Shown: positions 53,747 through 63,354 of the stretch, one piece after another | Layout: every line of letters begins with the position of its first letter | Position numbering within the stretch: the stretch's first letter is position 1 | Assembly (NCBI RefSeq): GCF_001956045.1 | Contig: NZ_MRTH01000013.1 | Location: forward strand, 152,129 to 216,128 | From: Paenibacillus sp. FSL H7-0331 | GTDB taxonomy: Bacteria; Bacillota; Bacilli; Paenibacillales; NBRC-103111 | Direction: 5' to 3' | Length of the DNA: 64,000 nt | Made by a program: the position numbers and the translations under genes | The notes under the pieces: generated by a model | Seen by the model: only the letters and a program-made list of their open reading frames with translations | Told to the model about the DNA's origin: nothing | Databases searched by the model: none

Positions 53747-55417
53747 ATGTTAAGTGTACGAATGAAGCAACTGGGAAAGCAATCGGCGTATGTTCAAAGG
53801 CTGATGGGACTGCTTCTCATCAGTTTGTTCGTGTTTACCCTGCTGCTGGGAATACCCCAACTCGCAGGAGCACATGCCGGTTTACTGGAATCCGTACCGC
53901 CTGCCAATGCGGAGCTGGATCAACCACCTGCCCAAATTGCTTTAACCTTTAATGAACGTCTCGAAGACGGTGTGTTCTGGATTCGAGTGATGGATACCAA
54001 CAAAAAGCAGGTTACGACCAACAAGGCACAAATCAATCAGGAGCGCACAAAGCTGACGCTGGACCTGCCCAATCTGGGACAAGGCAATTATCTGGTTAGC
54101 TATCATGTGATATCTTCGGACGGGCATCCGGTGGATTCGACGTATTTGTTCGCTGTTGGGCAAACCCTAAGTAATATACCGACAGGTACGACGGGGAATA
54201 GTGAACATTTGCATACATCAGGCCTTTCCGATGGTGTTAAATTTACAGATATTATTCATTTCATCTCGAGAATCGTTTATTATGCTTTTATGCTGGCGTT
54301 TACCGGCTGGGTACTTTGGCTGCGGTTTAGCGGTATTAAGGGAGAGACTACGCATTCTGTGCTTCAAGGCTGGACGTTACAGCTGCAAAGGGGCTTTGTG
54401 GTCGCTTTTATTTTTATGATGTTCACGCATTTGTTTGCAATGGTTGGGGACGGTGGTTCAGAGGCGCTTGCCATGCTGTTCACGCATACGAGTATCGGAT
54501 ATGTGTGGGTAGCTTCGCTTATGCTGTCGCTTCTTGGGTTTGTCGTGTTATTCCGCAGTCTATGGATTGATCTATTATGGGTCGTTCTCATTTGGTTGTT
54601 CAAAAGCTTGAACGGCCACGCGGCTGCCTTTGAGCCAGTGAATCAGACTGTAATGCTGGATGTCGTTCATCTGGCTGCCTCATCCCTATGGGTAGCAGGA
54701 CTGCTGATGCTTCTCGTATTGTGGAAACGCAGCAGAGATGAAGCGATTGCCTTATTCCCGCGTGTTTCGGGGGTCGCACTTGCCAGTCTGGCTGTACTTG
54801 CCGTATCTGGTGTATTGTCAGTATTTATTATGCTTCCGGATGTTCTCTATGTGGTAGAAACTCAATGGGGCAAGCTATTGTTGTTCAAAAGCGCGCTAGT
54901 ATTGCTCGTTATTGTGACCGGCTCACTGCTTCGCTTCAACCATCGACGCAATGGGCTTTCGGGGATTGGTTCCCTGCTTAAAATAGATGCCGTCCTGGCA
55001 CTAATGATTGTTGCAATTGTCGGTGTATTCACCTATTTAACTCCGCTGCCAACGAACGAGCCGCTGAGCTGGCATGTGATGGGTGATAAAATTCATATGA
55101 CAGCGCAAATCTCACCGAATAACCCGGGAGTGAACGACTTCACGGTGAAGATCTGGCTTCCGGAAGAGCTTGGCAAGCCTAAGCAGGTCATGCTGAAGCT
55201 GCAGGATATGCGTTCACCCGAGATAGCGCCGCTTGAAGTACCGTTGAAGCAAACGGACAATAATAATGGCATGGAAGAAACCTACGGAATGAAGCAGTAC
55301 ACGTACAAGTCTCGCGGTGCTTATCTGCCATATCCTGGTTATTGGAAGCTGGAAGTACGTGCCATGAACAGTAACGATGATGAGACCGTATATGTCAAAG
55401 AAATTCGTGTATTTTAA
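53747..55417 (+). CDS. CopC-CopD copper transport protein (YcnJ-like)
   Basis: 556 residues: a signal peptide cut near AGAHA, then an exported CopC domain (HAGLLESVPPANAELDQPP, with the N-terminal His as copper ligand). The CopD membrane part has about eight helices (DIIHFISRIVYYAFMLAFTGW, DVVHLAASSLWVAGLLMLLV with conserved His), and a C-terminal extracellular domain starts around 430 (MTAQISPNNPGVNDFTVKIW). Bacillus YcnJ has this plan and imports copper. AGGAGG lies before the ATG. It is co-transcribed with nikR, an unexpected pairing. Confidence 0.9.
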   Translation: MLSVRMKQLGKQSAYVQRLMGLLLISLFVFTLLLGIPQLAGAHAGLLESVPPANAELDQPPAQIALTFNERLEDGVFWIRVMDTNKKQVTTNKAQINQERTKLTLDLPNLGQGNYLVSYHVISSDGHPVDSTYLFAVGQTLSNIPTGTTGNSEHLHTSGLSDGVKFTDIIHFISRIVYYAFMLAFTGWVLWLRFSGIKGETTHSVLQGWTLQLQRGFVVAFIFMMFTHLFAMVGDGGSEALAMLFTHTSIGYVWVASLMLSLLGFVVLFRSLWIDLLWVVLIWLFKSLNGHAAAFEPVNQTVMLDVVHLAASSLWVAGLLMLLVLWKRSRDEAIALFPRVSGVALASLAVLAVSGVLSVFIMLPDVLYVVETQWGKLLLFKSALVLLVIVTGSLLRFNHRRNGLSGIGSLLKIDAVLALMIVAIVGVFTYLTPLPTNEPLSWHVMGDKIHMTAQISPNNPGVNDFTVKIWLPEELGKPKQVMLKLQDMRSPEIAPLEVPLKQTDNNNGMEETYGMKQYTYKSRGAYLPYPGYWKLEVRAMNSNDDETVYVKEIRVF

Positions 55418-55435
55418 TCGTGATGCAGTAATAAT

Positions 55436-55474
55436 AAAGGCCTATTATCTTTAAGTTGGATATTAGGCCTTTTG
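55436..55474 (+). terminator. rho-independent terminator of the nikR operon
   Basis: 13 of 14 pairs (aaaggcctattatc with gatattaggccttt), then TTT. Confidence 0.85.
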
Positions 55475-55566
55475 GTCTATCTTCCTATTGTCGAATTTAA
55501 TCGAAAAAGGTAAAATGAGGATATAGATGGATAGAGGATATTCCTTTAAGGAAGCTGAGGCACATC

Positions 55567-57327
55567 ATGAATAATAAAAGGGTTATGTCCAATGAAGTCG
55601 GAGAAGGAAATAAGTGGACAAGCGGTAGCATGAATAATGCCTCCTTGCTATGCATTGGGTTGGTTACGTTCTGCTCATATACCGTAATCATCTCATCCAG
55701 AATTGTACTTGGAATGGAATTGGATTTGTTGAATTATTTGATGACAGGTTTTGCCCTGCTCGTAATCGTTCCATTCGTATATGTGCTGGCTAGGCGGAGA
55801 GCGATGAAAACGGCTTATTTTATTCCTTTGTTGATTCTGCTTTTCGTCATTGCAGAGTTGGTGGAGGTGGGTATCCGAATGTTCACTCCGTATGCGGATA
55901 TTCACAAGGGTATGCTGTATACGTTATACGATATTGCTGGACTGCTTCTATTTATGCTGCCCATGTTATGCTTTGCATTAATGGATAACAGGCAACAGGA
56001 AAAGTTAGAATCGAAGCTGTTTTTCCTGGCATATCACGACATGCTAACAGGCCTTCCCAATCGAAAAATGTTCGAGGAGCACATGGAAACCGCAATCGTA
56101 CGCCATAAGCTCAACAAGCATTCATTAGCTGTCTTGTTCATTGACCTGGTCCGTTTTAAAAATGTGAATAATACGTTCGGTCATTACTTTGGGGATTTGC
56201 TCCTTATTGAAGCAGCGGATCGTCTGCGCAGCAGCTTGCGATCGATTGATCACATTTCCCGACCCGGAGGCGACGAATTTTGTGTGCTTATCGAAGAATT
56301 AACAAATGCAGAGGATGCACATAAAGTCGCACAAAAGCTGTTAACCCAATTAACGCTTCCCTTTAAGCTGCAGGGGCATGAACTGCGCATCGGCTGCAGC
56401 ATCGGTATCGCCTTATATCCGGATGACGGGGGTGATCCTGTCACGCTGATGAAAAATGCGGATACGGCGATGTATCGAGTCAAAGAGCATGGAAAGACCG
56501 GATTCCAAAGGTATACAGCGGAGATGAACGATACGGCCATTCAAACCTTGATCATGGAGGAATGGTTGAACAAAGCGTTGGAGGAAGAGCAATTTGTTTT
56601 GTTCTACCAGCCACAGATTAAGATCGAGAATAACCGTATCATAGGTATGGAGGCACTGCTGCGCTGGAGGCATCCGAACCTCGGTTTAATACCACCGGGG
56701 GAATTCATACCATTAGCAGAGGAAACCGGACTCATTATTCCAATCGGAGAGTGGGTATTGCGGACGGCGTGCAAGCAAAATGTGGCTTGGCAGCAGGCAG
56801 GCTTTGAACCGATGAAGATGGCTGTCAACATTTCTCCCATCCAGTTTCATCAAGGCTGCTTTGTTGAGGTTGTGCTGGATGCTTTGCAGGAAAGTGGCTT
56901 GGATCCGCAATATTTGGAGCTTGAGATTACGGAAGGCATAGCGATGTTCCATGTCGATCAAGTTATTCATAAGCTGCAGACACTGCGCAACCACGGCGTT
57001 CAGATTTCAATAGATGACTTTGGAACAGGCTATTCTTCATTAACGTATTTGAAGAGATTTCCGATCCATAAGCTAAAAATTGCCCAGGAGTTTGTGCGGG
57101 GGCTCACCTTTGATCCGGATGATGCGGCTATCGTTCAGGCGATTATAGCGATGGCCCACAGTTTGAAGCTGGATGTTATCGCAGAGGGCGTAGAAACCAA
57201 TGAGCAACTTGAGTTCCTGACTAGTGTCCATTGCAGAGAAATCCAGGGTTACATATACAGCAGGCCCCTGCCTGCGCATGAGCTTACTCAGATGATGCCA
57301 ACGATTGCGACACATTATGTCGTATAA
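55567..57327 (+). CDS. GGDEF-EAL protein with membrane-spanning N-terminus
   Basis: 586 residues. Four hydrophobic segments (about 25-48, 56-75, 83-100, 118-138) are followed by GGDEF (DMLTGLPNRKMF; inhibitory RSID 225-228; GGDEF 234-238) and EAL (GMEALLRW 361-368, ITEGIAMF, DDFGTGYSS, AEGVETNEQ). Both active sites look complete, so it could make or degrade c-di-GMP at the membrane. TGAGG precedes the ATG. Confidence 0.93.
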   Translation: MNNKRVMSNEVGEGNKWTSGSMNNASLLCIGLVTFCSYTVIISSRIVLGMELDLLNYLMTGFALLVIVPFVYVLARRRAMKTAYFIPLLILLFVIAELVEVGIRMFTPYADIHKGMLYTLYDIAGLLLFMLPMLCFALMDNRQQEKLESKLFFLAYHDMLTGLPNRKMFEEHMETAIVRHKLNKHSLAVLFIDLVRFKNVNNTFGHYFGDLLLIEAADRLRSSLRSIDHISRPGGDEFCVLIEELTNAEDAHKVAQKLLTQLTLPFKLQGHELRIGCSIGIALYPDDGGDPVTLMKNADTAMYRVKEHGKTGFQRYTAEMNDTAIQTLIMEEWLNKALEEEQFVLFYQPQIKIENNRIIGMEALLRWRHPNLGLIPPGEFIPLAEETGLIIPIGEWVLRTACKQNVAWQQAGFEPMKMAVNISPIQFHQGCFVEVVLDALQESGLDPQYLELEITEGIAMFHVDQVIHKLQTLRNHGVQISIDDFGTGYSSLTYLKRFPIHKLKIAQEFVRGLTFDPDDAAIVQAIIAMAHSLKLDVIAEGVETNEQLEFLTSVHCREIQGYIYSRPLPAHELTQMMPTIATHYVV

Positions 57328-57340
57328 GTAAAATCGAATC

Positions 57341-57387
57341 AAAAAACACTTCAAACACACCAATAAAGTGTTGTTGAAGTGTTTTTT
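57341..57387. terminator. bidirectional terminator
   Basis: A perfect 14-bp stem (aaaaaacacttcaa and complement) between the convergent GGDEF-EAL and MFS genes. Confidence 0.9.
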
Positions 57388-57425
57388 GAATTCATTTCTA
57401 AGCCTGCATGTCATGGAACGCTCCC

Positions 57426-58676
57426 CTACAGCTTGGCCGATGCGTTCGGCAGTGCAAGCTGCTCTTTGACCTCACTAGCTTGTGAAGAACGATATGTCAG
57501 GTAGAAAAGTACCCGTATAATAGCAATGGTAATAAAACAGCCCCAGATCGGCAGAAAGGCGATTAGCGCACCAGCCAGAAGTGCTCCAATTCCGTTGCCC
57601 AGGTTCATGACCAATTGAAAGTCAGAGAAGTAAGCCATTTCTTTGTCATGCCGCGCGGCTTCATTCATCATCATGGTCTGTGAAGAAACTTCATGGACGG
57701 CCAGGCATACACCCACCCAGCCTTGAATCACGAGCAGCAGCCAGAACGATTGAATAAATCCATAGGGGATTATCGCAAGTGCCATACCAATCACAGCAAC
57801 GCCATATACCTTGAGAATCCCGTAGCGGTCCATCAAACGGCGTGCTACCGGAAGCAGCAGGGTGGAGACGATACCCGCCGTGACGACGAAATAGGCGATT
57901 TGTGCGTTGCTAAGCTTGAGCACATTGACATGGTAAATGACAAATAAAGGTGCTACCATTGCAATCCCTGTATTATTAAGACCGATCCACCAGGTTCTTC
58001 GATCACATTCCTGGAAAGGATGAACCTTGGACCATTTGAACTTCATTTTTTCACGTGGGGCGAGCTCGGCAATAAGCGACATCCCGGCAAAAGTGGCAAA
58101 GCAGCCGATCAGCATCGAAATGACATAGTTTCTGGGAAACATCCAGTTGTAAATGTCAAGAAAATGACCGACAGTGAAGCTGCCTATTGTTACAATAATA
58201 ATTCCTATAATTTTATTGTTGCTAAAAATGCGTGGAAATTCGGATGGTTCCACCCATTTACGTAAAATGGCTGGCTGCTGGGCACTGCTGATCATGACCG
58301 AAACGGCATTGATTGACCAGAAAATCATCAAATAAGGGATCGGATTCGGGAGCAGTACGGAAAAGGCCATGCACAAAAATGCACCCTGCCGCACATATCC
58401 GCTTGTCAAAAAAACGCCTCTGGTTAATGGGAGCTGTCGCGTAAGGAAAGCTAGCGAAAGCGCACAAAACAGAGGCGGAAGCGAATTGGATAAAGAAATT
58501 TGGAAATTAGTAGCTCCCAGCCGGGCGATTAATACTCCCAGAAAGGTGAAGAAAAATACGCTTTTCATGTTTTGCAATCCGGCATCCAAATAAATACGGG
58601 TCGACACTTTCATCTGCTTCAGAACCTTTCGTATGAGGGCGACAGAGGCAGAAATTGGCCCTTGAAGTATGTTCAC
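57426..58676 (-). CDS. MFS transporter
   Basis: Up to 416 residues with twelve predicted helices. VSTRIYLDAGLQNMKSVFFF begins the membrane part, NNKIIGIIIVTIGSFTVGHF lies mid-protein, and VARRLMDRYGILKVYG is the second-half loop motif. The substrate is not evident. The start is uncertain: a GTG at 58676 has AAGG 11 nt upstream; an ATG at 58613 gives a 395-residue protein that starts nearer helix 1. Confidence 0.82.
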   Translation of the reverse strand: MNILQGPISASVALIRKVLKQMKVSTRIYLDAGLQNMKSVFFFTFLGVLIARLGATNFQISLSNSLPPLFCALSLAFLTRQLPLTRGVFLTSGYVRQGAFLCMAFSVLLPNPIPYLMIFWSINAVSVMISSAQQPAILRKWVEPSEFPRIFSNNKIIGIIIVTIGSFTVGHFLDIYNWMFPRNYVISMLIGCFATFAGMSLIAELAPREKMKFKWSKVHPFQECDRRTWWIGLNNTGIAMVAPLFVIYHVNVLKLSNAQIAYFVVTAGIVSTLLLPVARRLMDRYGILKVYGVAVIGMALAIIPYGFIQSFWLLLVIQGWVGVCLAVHEVSSQTMMMNEAARHDKEMAYFSDFQLVMNLGNGIGALLAGALIAFLPIWGCFITIAIIRVLFYLTYRSSQASEVKEQLALPNASAKL

Positions 58677-58764
58677 GGATTAGCATACCTTGATAAGCGG
58701 TCAATTTACATGGACGGTACTATTCAAAAACATGGATTATCTAACTTCGTAATTAATCGCACAA

Positions 58765-59685
58765 TCAGGCTTTCCAGCTTTGTGGGTGGTTGCCGGAAAT
58801 GTATTGGGCAGCTGCAGCGTTGGAGATCACCTGCTCCGCATTTTTGCATCCGGGTATGACAGCCGTAACAGCAGGATGCTTCAAGCACCAGGCCAAAGCC
58901 CATGTAGCCATATTCATGCCTTCGGGTACTTCGTGCTGCCTGATGCGCTCAGCTTCCTCCAGCTTGCTTATCGTTACATTCCGATCATGCGCATTACGTA
59001 CGTCATTGTCAGCAAACACCGCGCCTGGCTTATATTTTCCGCTCAAATAACCGCTGGCCAGTGGAACCCGGGCCAATACCCCAAGATTTTGTTCTTCACA
59101 TGCCGGGAATACGCGCTCCTCGGGTTTGCGGTCCAGCCGATTATAAATGACCTGAATCACCTCGGAGCCGACCTTATTCGAACGTTCCGTCTGGTACAGA
59201 TTATCATTGCTGCCTATGGAGGTGCCCAGATGACGGATTTTACCTGCTTCTACCTGCTTGTGCAGTAAAGTCCACAGCTCGTCTTGATCAAACGCTTCAT
59301 CCGTACCGGAATGAAATTGATATACATCGATATAATCCGTACGCAGTGCTCGAAGCGATGCCTCCAATTGGGAGATAACCTCCTGTGGCGACCAATGCTG
59401 GGAGCGGTTCATATGCTCATGAAATTGGTGACCGAACTTTGTAGCAATTACCCAGTCCTCGCGGCGTCCACGTTCAATGTAACTGCCGATAAGAGACTCC
59501 GAGGTATGATCTCCGTAACATTCGGCCGTATCGATCAGATTAATGCCAGATTCCTTGGCCTGATCCAGAATGGCATCGGCTTCCTGCTGCGTGTAGGTTT
59601 TACCCCATTCGCCTCCAAGCTGCCAAGTGCCAACCCCAATTACAGATACTTTCAGCTTTGTTGATCCCAATTGACGATATTTCAT
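58765..59685 (-). CDS. aldo/keto reductase
   Basis: 306 residues, the third AKR of the window: IGVGTWQLGGEWG, INLIDTAECYGDHTSE (Asp, Tyr), VIATKFGHQFHEH (Lys), DVYQFHSGTDEAF (His), IRHLGTSIGSND. GGAGGG precedes the ATG at 59685. The substrate is unknown. Confidence 0.92.
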   Translation of the reverse strand: MKYRQLGSTKLKVSVIGVGTWQLGGEWGKTYTQQEADAILDQAKESGINLIDTAECYGDHTSESLIGSYIERGRREDWVIATKFGHQFHEHMNRSQHWSPQEVISQLEASLRALRTDYIDVYQFHSGTDEAFDQDELWTLLHKQVEAGKIRHLGTSIGSNDNLYQTERSNKVGSEVIQVIYNRLDRKPEERVFPACEEQNLGVLARVPLASGYLSGKYKPGAVFADNDVRNAHDRNVTISKLEEAERIRQHEVPEGMNMATWALAWCLKHPAVTAVIPGCKNAEQVISNAAAAQYISGNHPQSWKA

Positions 59686-59793
59686 AGGTATCCCTCCTCG
59701 AATAATGGTTATCCTTTTATTTAACGACATTTGCATAACGGATGTCAAAAGCAGATAATAAAGCTAAAAGCATACAAGGAGAAGATTAGAGAA

Positions 59794-60237
59794 ATGCGCA
59801 ACCGTATATTAGCACCCCTCATCGTCCTACTATTTGCAGTAGCTGTTCTGACAGCTTGCAATTCAGCGGCTACACCAGCACCAAGTGCAGCGCTGGAGCC
59901 TGCAACCCTACAGGGGCAATCCGAGCATTGGAAGATAAACGTGAATTACTTGGTCAAAGATAATGCATTGGAAGAAGTGACCACGATTCAGTACTTGTCC
60001 ACAGAGGAAATTAATGAAGCATCTGTAACGATCACACATAAGGGCCAGACGCCTATATTGTATCAAGTGACTTCGCCTCTGCTGTTAAAAAATGGTCAGG
60101 CGATCGCTCTTAGCGAAAGAGCAAAAGTAGCATCCTGGAAAGATACAGAAAAAATCGCTATCGATTGGAAGGTTGGCACTGATAAATTCACGGAATATAT
60201 TACCCCAACCCTGAAGACAGCCACTGCTGCCCCATGA
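59794..60237 (+). CDS. small lipoprotein of unknown function
   Basis: 147 residues with a lipobox (LTAC, Cys near 22), a short Ala/Pro linker and a beta-rich domain (HWKINVNYLVKDNALEEVTT, ASVTITHKGQTPILYQ). It should sit outside the membrane. AGGAG is upstream of the ATG. The stop overlaps the next start (ATGA), so translation is coupled to a DUF6884 gene. Confidence 0.78.
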   Translation: MRNRILAPLIVLLFAVAVLTACNSAATPAPSAALEPATLQGQSEHWKINVNYLVKDNALEEVTTIQYLSTEEINEASVTITHKGQTPILYQVTSPLLLKNGQAIALSERAKVASWKDTEKIAIDWKVGTDKFTEYITPTLKTATAAP

Positions 60238-60689
60238 ATCGATTATGCATCATTCCATGCGGGTCCAGGAAAATATGGGACATCCACGCTGCCGCTGGTC
60301 CAACCGAAGCAAGACAAGCCTATGTTGGAGCCTTTCATAAGGCTTGCCAGCGATATGCAGTGACCTTCTTCACCGATTGGGTCATTCTTTCCGCCAAGCA
60401 CGGTTTTCTGCTGCCCGATGATATCGTTCCCTCTAATTACGATCTGGCTTTCAACCATAAAAGCACAGACATTATTAGCATCAATTCACTTCGGCAGCAG
60501 CTTGTAGATAAACGTCTTGATCACATTAAGGATATCGTCATGCTCGGCGGGAAAAAGCACGCTCGCGTCATGAGTCAGCTTTATGATCCAAGCTTCAGCG
60601 TGACTTATCCGTTAAGTGACTGCAAGGGGATTGGCTATATGCTGCAAAAGCTGAACAACGAGCTGTTAGCAACGTCATCTCAAAAATAA
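60234..60689 (+). CDS. DUF6884 domain protein
   Basis: 151 residues: LCIIPCGSRKIWD at the N-terminus (the family's CGSRK motif), GPTEARQAYVGAFHKACQRY, WVILSAKHGFLLPDD and MLGGKKHARVM. The family is common near mobile DNA and in phages; it may bind nucleotides or modified bases, but the role is not established. It is the last gene before the AT-rich region. Confidence 0.8.
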   Translation: MNRLCIIPCGSRKIWDIHAAAGPTEARQAYVGAFHKACQRYAVTFFTDWVILSAKHGFLLPDDIVPSNYDLAFNHKSTDIISINSLRQQLVDKRLDHIKDIVMLGGKKHARVMSQLYDPSFSVTYPLSDCKGIGYMLQKLNNELLATSSQK

Positions 60690-60701
60690 GTATGACATAA
60701 A

Positions 60702-60842
60702 GAAGCTCGTCTTCCAGGAACCCTTGTTTTATTTCTGTTAAATACTGGTGTTAGATGGGGGGAACCTGTAAGCCTGAAGCGGTCCGATGTTGGTATCAGA
60801 AGCGGTTTTGCATCTATATATGGGTCAAAAGACTGTTGCTAA
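60702..60842 (+). pseudogene. tyrosine-integrase fragment
   Basis: A 46-codon scrap reads LVLFLLNTGVRWGEPVSLKRS-DVGIRSGFASIYGSKDCC and stops. LLNTGVRWGE is the box carrying the first catalytic Arg of tyrosine integrases; the rest of the enzyme is absent. It marks the edge of the AT-rich stretch. It is unrelated in detail to the intact recombinase at 18 kb. Confidence 0.65.
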
Positions 60843-61199
60843 CGCTCCTGGTTCTACTAGTCATTAGAAAATAAGTTGAATGTTTTATATTCAGTGTAAG
60901 TTGGTACATTCTTTAAGTTAACTGAAAAATGAATATAAAAAAGGGCTTATTCCTTTCAAATAGGATAAGCTTTTTTTGATTATTCACATAGCTGCCGTGC
61001 ATACATAAAATTGAAACTTTATCTAAGCTCAACACGCTTTCAGACGCACATATTTAGTAATCAGAGCTACTTGGACATATTGGAAATATATGTTATGTTG
61101 AGGTGAAAGAAGGCTCGGACATTTATCATTGGTTATTATAGATATAGTTACAATTTCGTATATAATGGGTTATTGTTTTTACACTAAGGAGGTCTTACT
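60843..61199 (+). other. AT-rich gene-free stretch with terminator
   Basis: A terminator gcttat-cct / agg-ataagc with one bulge and seven T lies at 60945-60977. The rest to 61190 holds no frame. GGAGG before the YdcF-type gene is the only other signal. Confidence 0.6.
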
Positions 61200-61754
61200 A
61201 TGTCTTTTCCATTTGACTGTATTAGCGATTTTATGTTTTTCGAAACGGAGCTGGGTCAATCAGATGTTATTTTAATACCAGGCGCTAGTCATCCTCAATT
61301 AATGGAAGAAGCTGCAATATTATATCATCAAGGCATCGCTCCATTTATACTACCTTCTGGTGGTGCGACCCAGCACGTAGAAACAACTGAATGGGAATTT
61401 CTAAGGAATGTTGGAATGTCTTTAGGTGTTCCTCCAGAAGCAATTTTAAAAGAAGATAAGGCGACAAATACGTTTGAAAATGCACGATTATCTCTGGAAG
61501 TATTACACAAACAAGAAATTCACCCTAAAAAGGTTGTTTTAGCCTGTAAAAATTATCACGCTCGCAGAGCACTTTTAACTTATCAATTTGTTTTTCCAAG
61601 AGAAACTATTTTTTATGTAAGTCCAGTGATAGACAAAACAGGGACTTCAAAAGATAACTGGTTTAAAGATGAAGAAAAAATAAAGTATGTAATGAATGAG
61701 TTAGAAAAAGTAGGGAAATATTTTAGGAAACAAATACCGATTTGGGTTAAATAG
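61200..61754 (+). CDS. YdcF/SanA family (DUF218) protein
   Basis: 184 residues of the ElyC/SanA/YdcF group: DVILIPGASHPQLMEEAAIL, PFILPSGGATQHVETTEW, KATNTFENARLSLEVL and ACKNYHARRALLTYQ fit the Rossmann-like fold. There is no membrane anchor, so it is a cytosolic member. The function is unknown (envelope-related in relatives). AAGGAGG is upstream. The AT-rich composition differs from the genes to the left. Confidence 0.85.
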   Translation: MSFPFDCISDFMFFETELGQSDVILIPGASHPQLMEEAAILYHQGIAPFILPSGGATQHVETTEWEFLRNVGMSLGVPPEAILKEDKATNTFENARLSLEVLHKQEIHPKKVVLACKNYHARRALLTYQFVFPRETIFYVSPVIDKTGTSKDNWFKDEEKIKYVMNELEKVGKYFRKQIPIWVK

Positions 61755-61857
61755 CTTGTTACGAAGAACTATTAAATGATACATGACCATACAGATGGTA
61801 TGTATTCGAGCGATAGGTAATTACTTGAAAGTAATTATAATTGCAAGGAGAATTATT

Positions 61858-62193
61858 ATGGATGACAATGATATTGACCTCATGATCATACTTTCAATGT
61901 TAAAACTTCGTTTTGAGACTAAGCAAAAATTGACGATAGATAATATTCACGCTAAAACCAATGAGCTATCCAATTCTTTACTGAATGGAAAAGCTATTAC
62001 AGATTCTATTAAACGATTACGGTTTCAAGGACATATCAAAGAAAATCTTGATATTTTGTTGTTAAGGTCTGGTATCGTTTTTTACTATATTGAAATCCTT
62101 CAAACTTGTGATGAAATTAATGAAGCCTTGGGCTTGATAAAGGATTGTCTAAAGCGATTGGAAATACAAAGTAATCCCAAATACGATTTATAG
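61858..62193 (+). CDS. hypothetical protein
   Basis: 111 residues, Asp/Ile/Leu-rich, helical (DDNDIDLMIILSMLKLRFETK, GKAITDSIKRLRFQGH). The layout suggests a winged-helix-like unit, but I cannot name a family. GCAAGGAG stands 8 nt before the ATG at 61858. Confidence 0.6.
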   Translation: MDDNDIDLMIILSMLKLRFETKQKLTIDNIHAKTNELSNSLLNGKAITDSIKRLRFQGHIKENLDILLLRSGIVFYYIEILQTCDEINEALGLIKDCLKRLEIQSNPKYDL

Positions 62194-62200
62194 ATAAAAC

Positions 62201-62419
62201 ATGGATTTCAAATTGATAAAACGAGTTGGTTATTGTGTAAAAAACATTATTAAATCATTCATATTTCTTTTAGTCCTCTGCATTATAACGATACTTGTTG
62301 AAGCAAGGTCTGGATTTAAAATACCAATAGAATTTGGAATTTATTTCATATTTGGCATGTTATATCTAAAGAGCGAAAATGAAGCATTGATCGAGGAGTA
62401 TAGTTTAGTAAATGACTAG
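62201..62419 (+). CDS. small membrane protein, hypothetical
   Basis: 72 residues with two hydrophobic stretches (IIKSFIFLLVLCIITILVEA, FGIYFIFGMLYL). It starts 8 bp after the previous stop with no clear ribosome-binding site, so it may be coupled. The function is unknown. Confidence 0.5.
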   Translation: MDFKLIKRVGYCVKNIIKSFIFLLVLCIITILVEARSGFKIPIEFGIYFIFGMLYLKSENEALIEEYSLVND

Positions 62420-62429
62420 GTGATATCTA

Positions 62430-62778
62430 ATGGAGTATAGGAACATAGTTAAAGTTGATAAAAATGGTTTGTATTACAAAGATGAATATGGATTAAACAA
62501 ATTCATTGACTTTGAATATTGCAAAAATAGATTTGTTTATTATATAGGTTTGCAAAAAAAAAATGTCTATATTGGAAATACAGGACTTAAAACAACAAAG
62601 CAGATGCGTTGCATGGCGTGATGTAACAGCAAAGCCCATGTATATTGAATTTTTCAGTGAGCCGCGGCTTAAATTTGAATTTTCTCGCTCAATTTCCTAC
62701 CTTAACCCTTATAGTAAGTTTTCAAAGTTACAACAGGACATTATAAATGCAGGTTGGACGACATATGATCTAAGCTAA
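62430..62778 (+). pseudogene. immunity-like gene split at an A10 run
   Basis: Frame 1 (62430 on) reads MEYRNIVKVDKNGLYYKDEY... and stops at 62621. Frame 2 carries CVAWRDVTAKPMYIEFFSEP, RLKFEFSRSISYLNPYSKFS and ends at 62778. The frames meet at ten A (62554-62563); with nine A a single protein of about 115 residues results. Slippage by polymerase could restore it, so it may be a phase-variable gene rather than dead. Its look and surroundings fit toxin-immunity proteins, but no family is named. Confidence 0.65.
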
Positions 62779-62877
62779 TCAAAGAAGTAGTAAGTATTTA
62801 TGTAAATATAACTAAAACAATTATTGTAATTAATCAATGGTTTGATTAAGTGCTAGTTGAATACGAGGAGGTGAACA

Positions 62878-63321
62878 ATTATCTCAGTTTCATCATCTTT
62901 CGATTTTAGTTTTTCTCAACATTATTCTGCAGCTAAAATATTAAGAAGTTTATTAGATTTCGGTTGGACTCTAGATGACAATGGTTTAATATCATATTTG
63001 CCAATAGGTGATGATGATAAGTTTGACTGGAAAAGTGAAAAAATTAGTTTTGAGTCACTTGTACAAACCATAGAAAAAAAGGAACAAATTGAGGAAATTA
63101 TTGGCGTTATTCTAACATGGCAAGATACAGGAATTGGAGGACAATTTTTATTTAGATGTAGTGGAGTGATCTCTGTTAATGTAACATTATTACGAAAGCT
63201 AATAAGTTCAAATTCAAATATAGAAATAACAGATATTAATTGGTATTTGACCAGGTTACTCAATGTATTTAATGAAAAGGGTATGCAGGTAGAGCATTTT
63301 TCATATCAAGAACATGTTTAG
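62878..63321 (+). CDS. hypothetical immunity-like protein with a non-standard start
   Basis: About 147 residues: SVSSSFDFSFSQHYSAAKIL, FGWTLDDNGLISYLPIGDDD, EEIIGVILTWQDTGIGGQFL, DINWYLTRLLNVFNEKG. In-frame ATG or GTG is absent before the first homologous-looking residues; a TGA closes the frame upstream at 62872. A strong GAGGAGG sits 6 nt before an ATT (62878) and 9 nt before an ATC. Otherwise a TTG at 62998 would give a truncated 107-residue product. Confidence 0.6.
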   Translation: MISVSSSFDFSFSQHYSAAKILRSLLDFGWTLDDNGLISYLPIGDDDKFDWKSEKISFESLVQTIEKKEQIEEIIGVILTWQDTGIGGQFLFRCSGVISVNVTLLRKLISSNSNIEITDINWYLTRLLNVFNEKGMQVEHFSYQEHV

Positions 63322-63354
63322 AGTACAATTGTATTAACAGGATGGTGAAAGACT

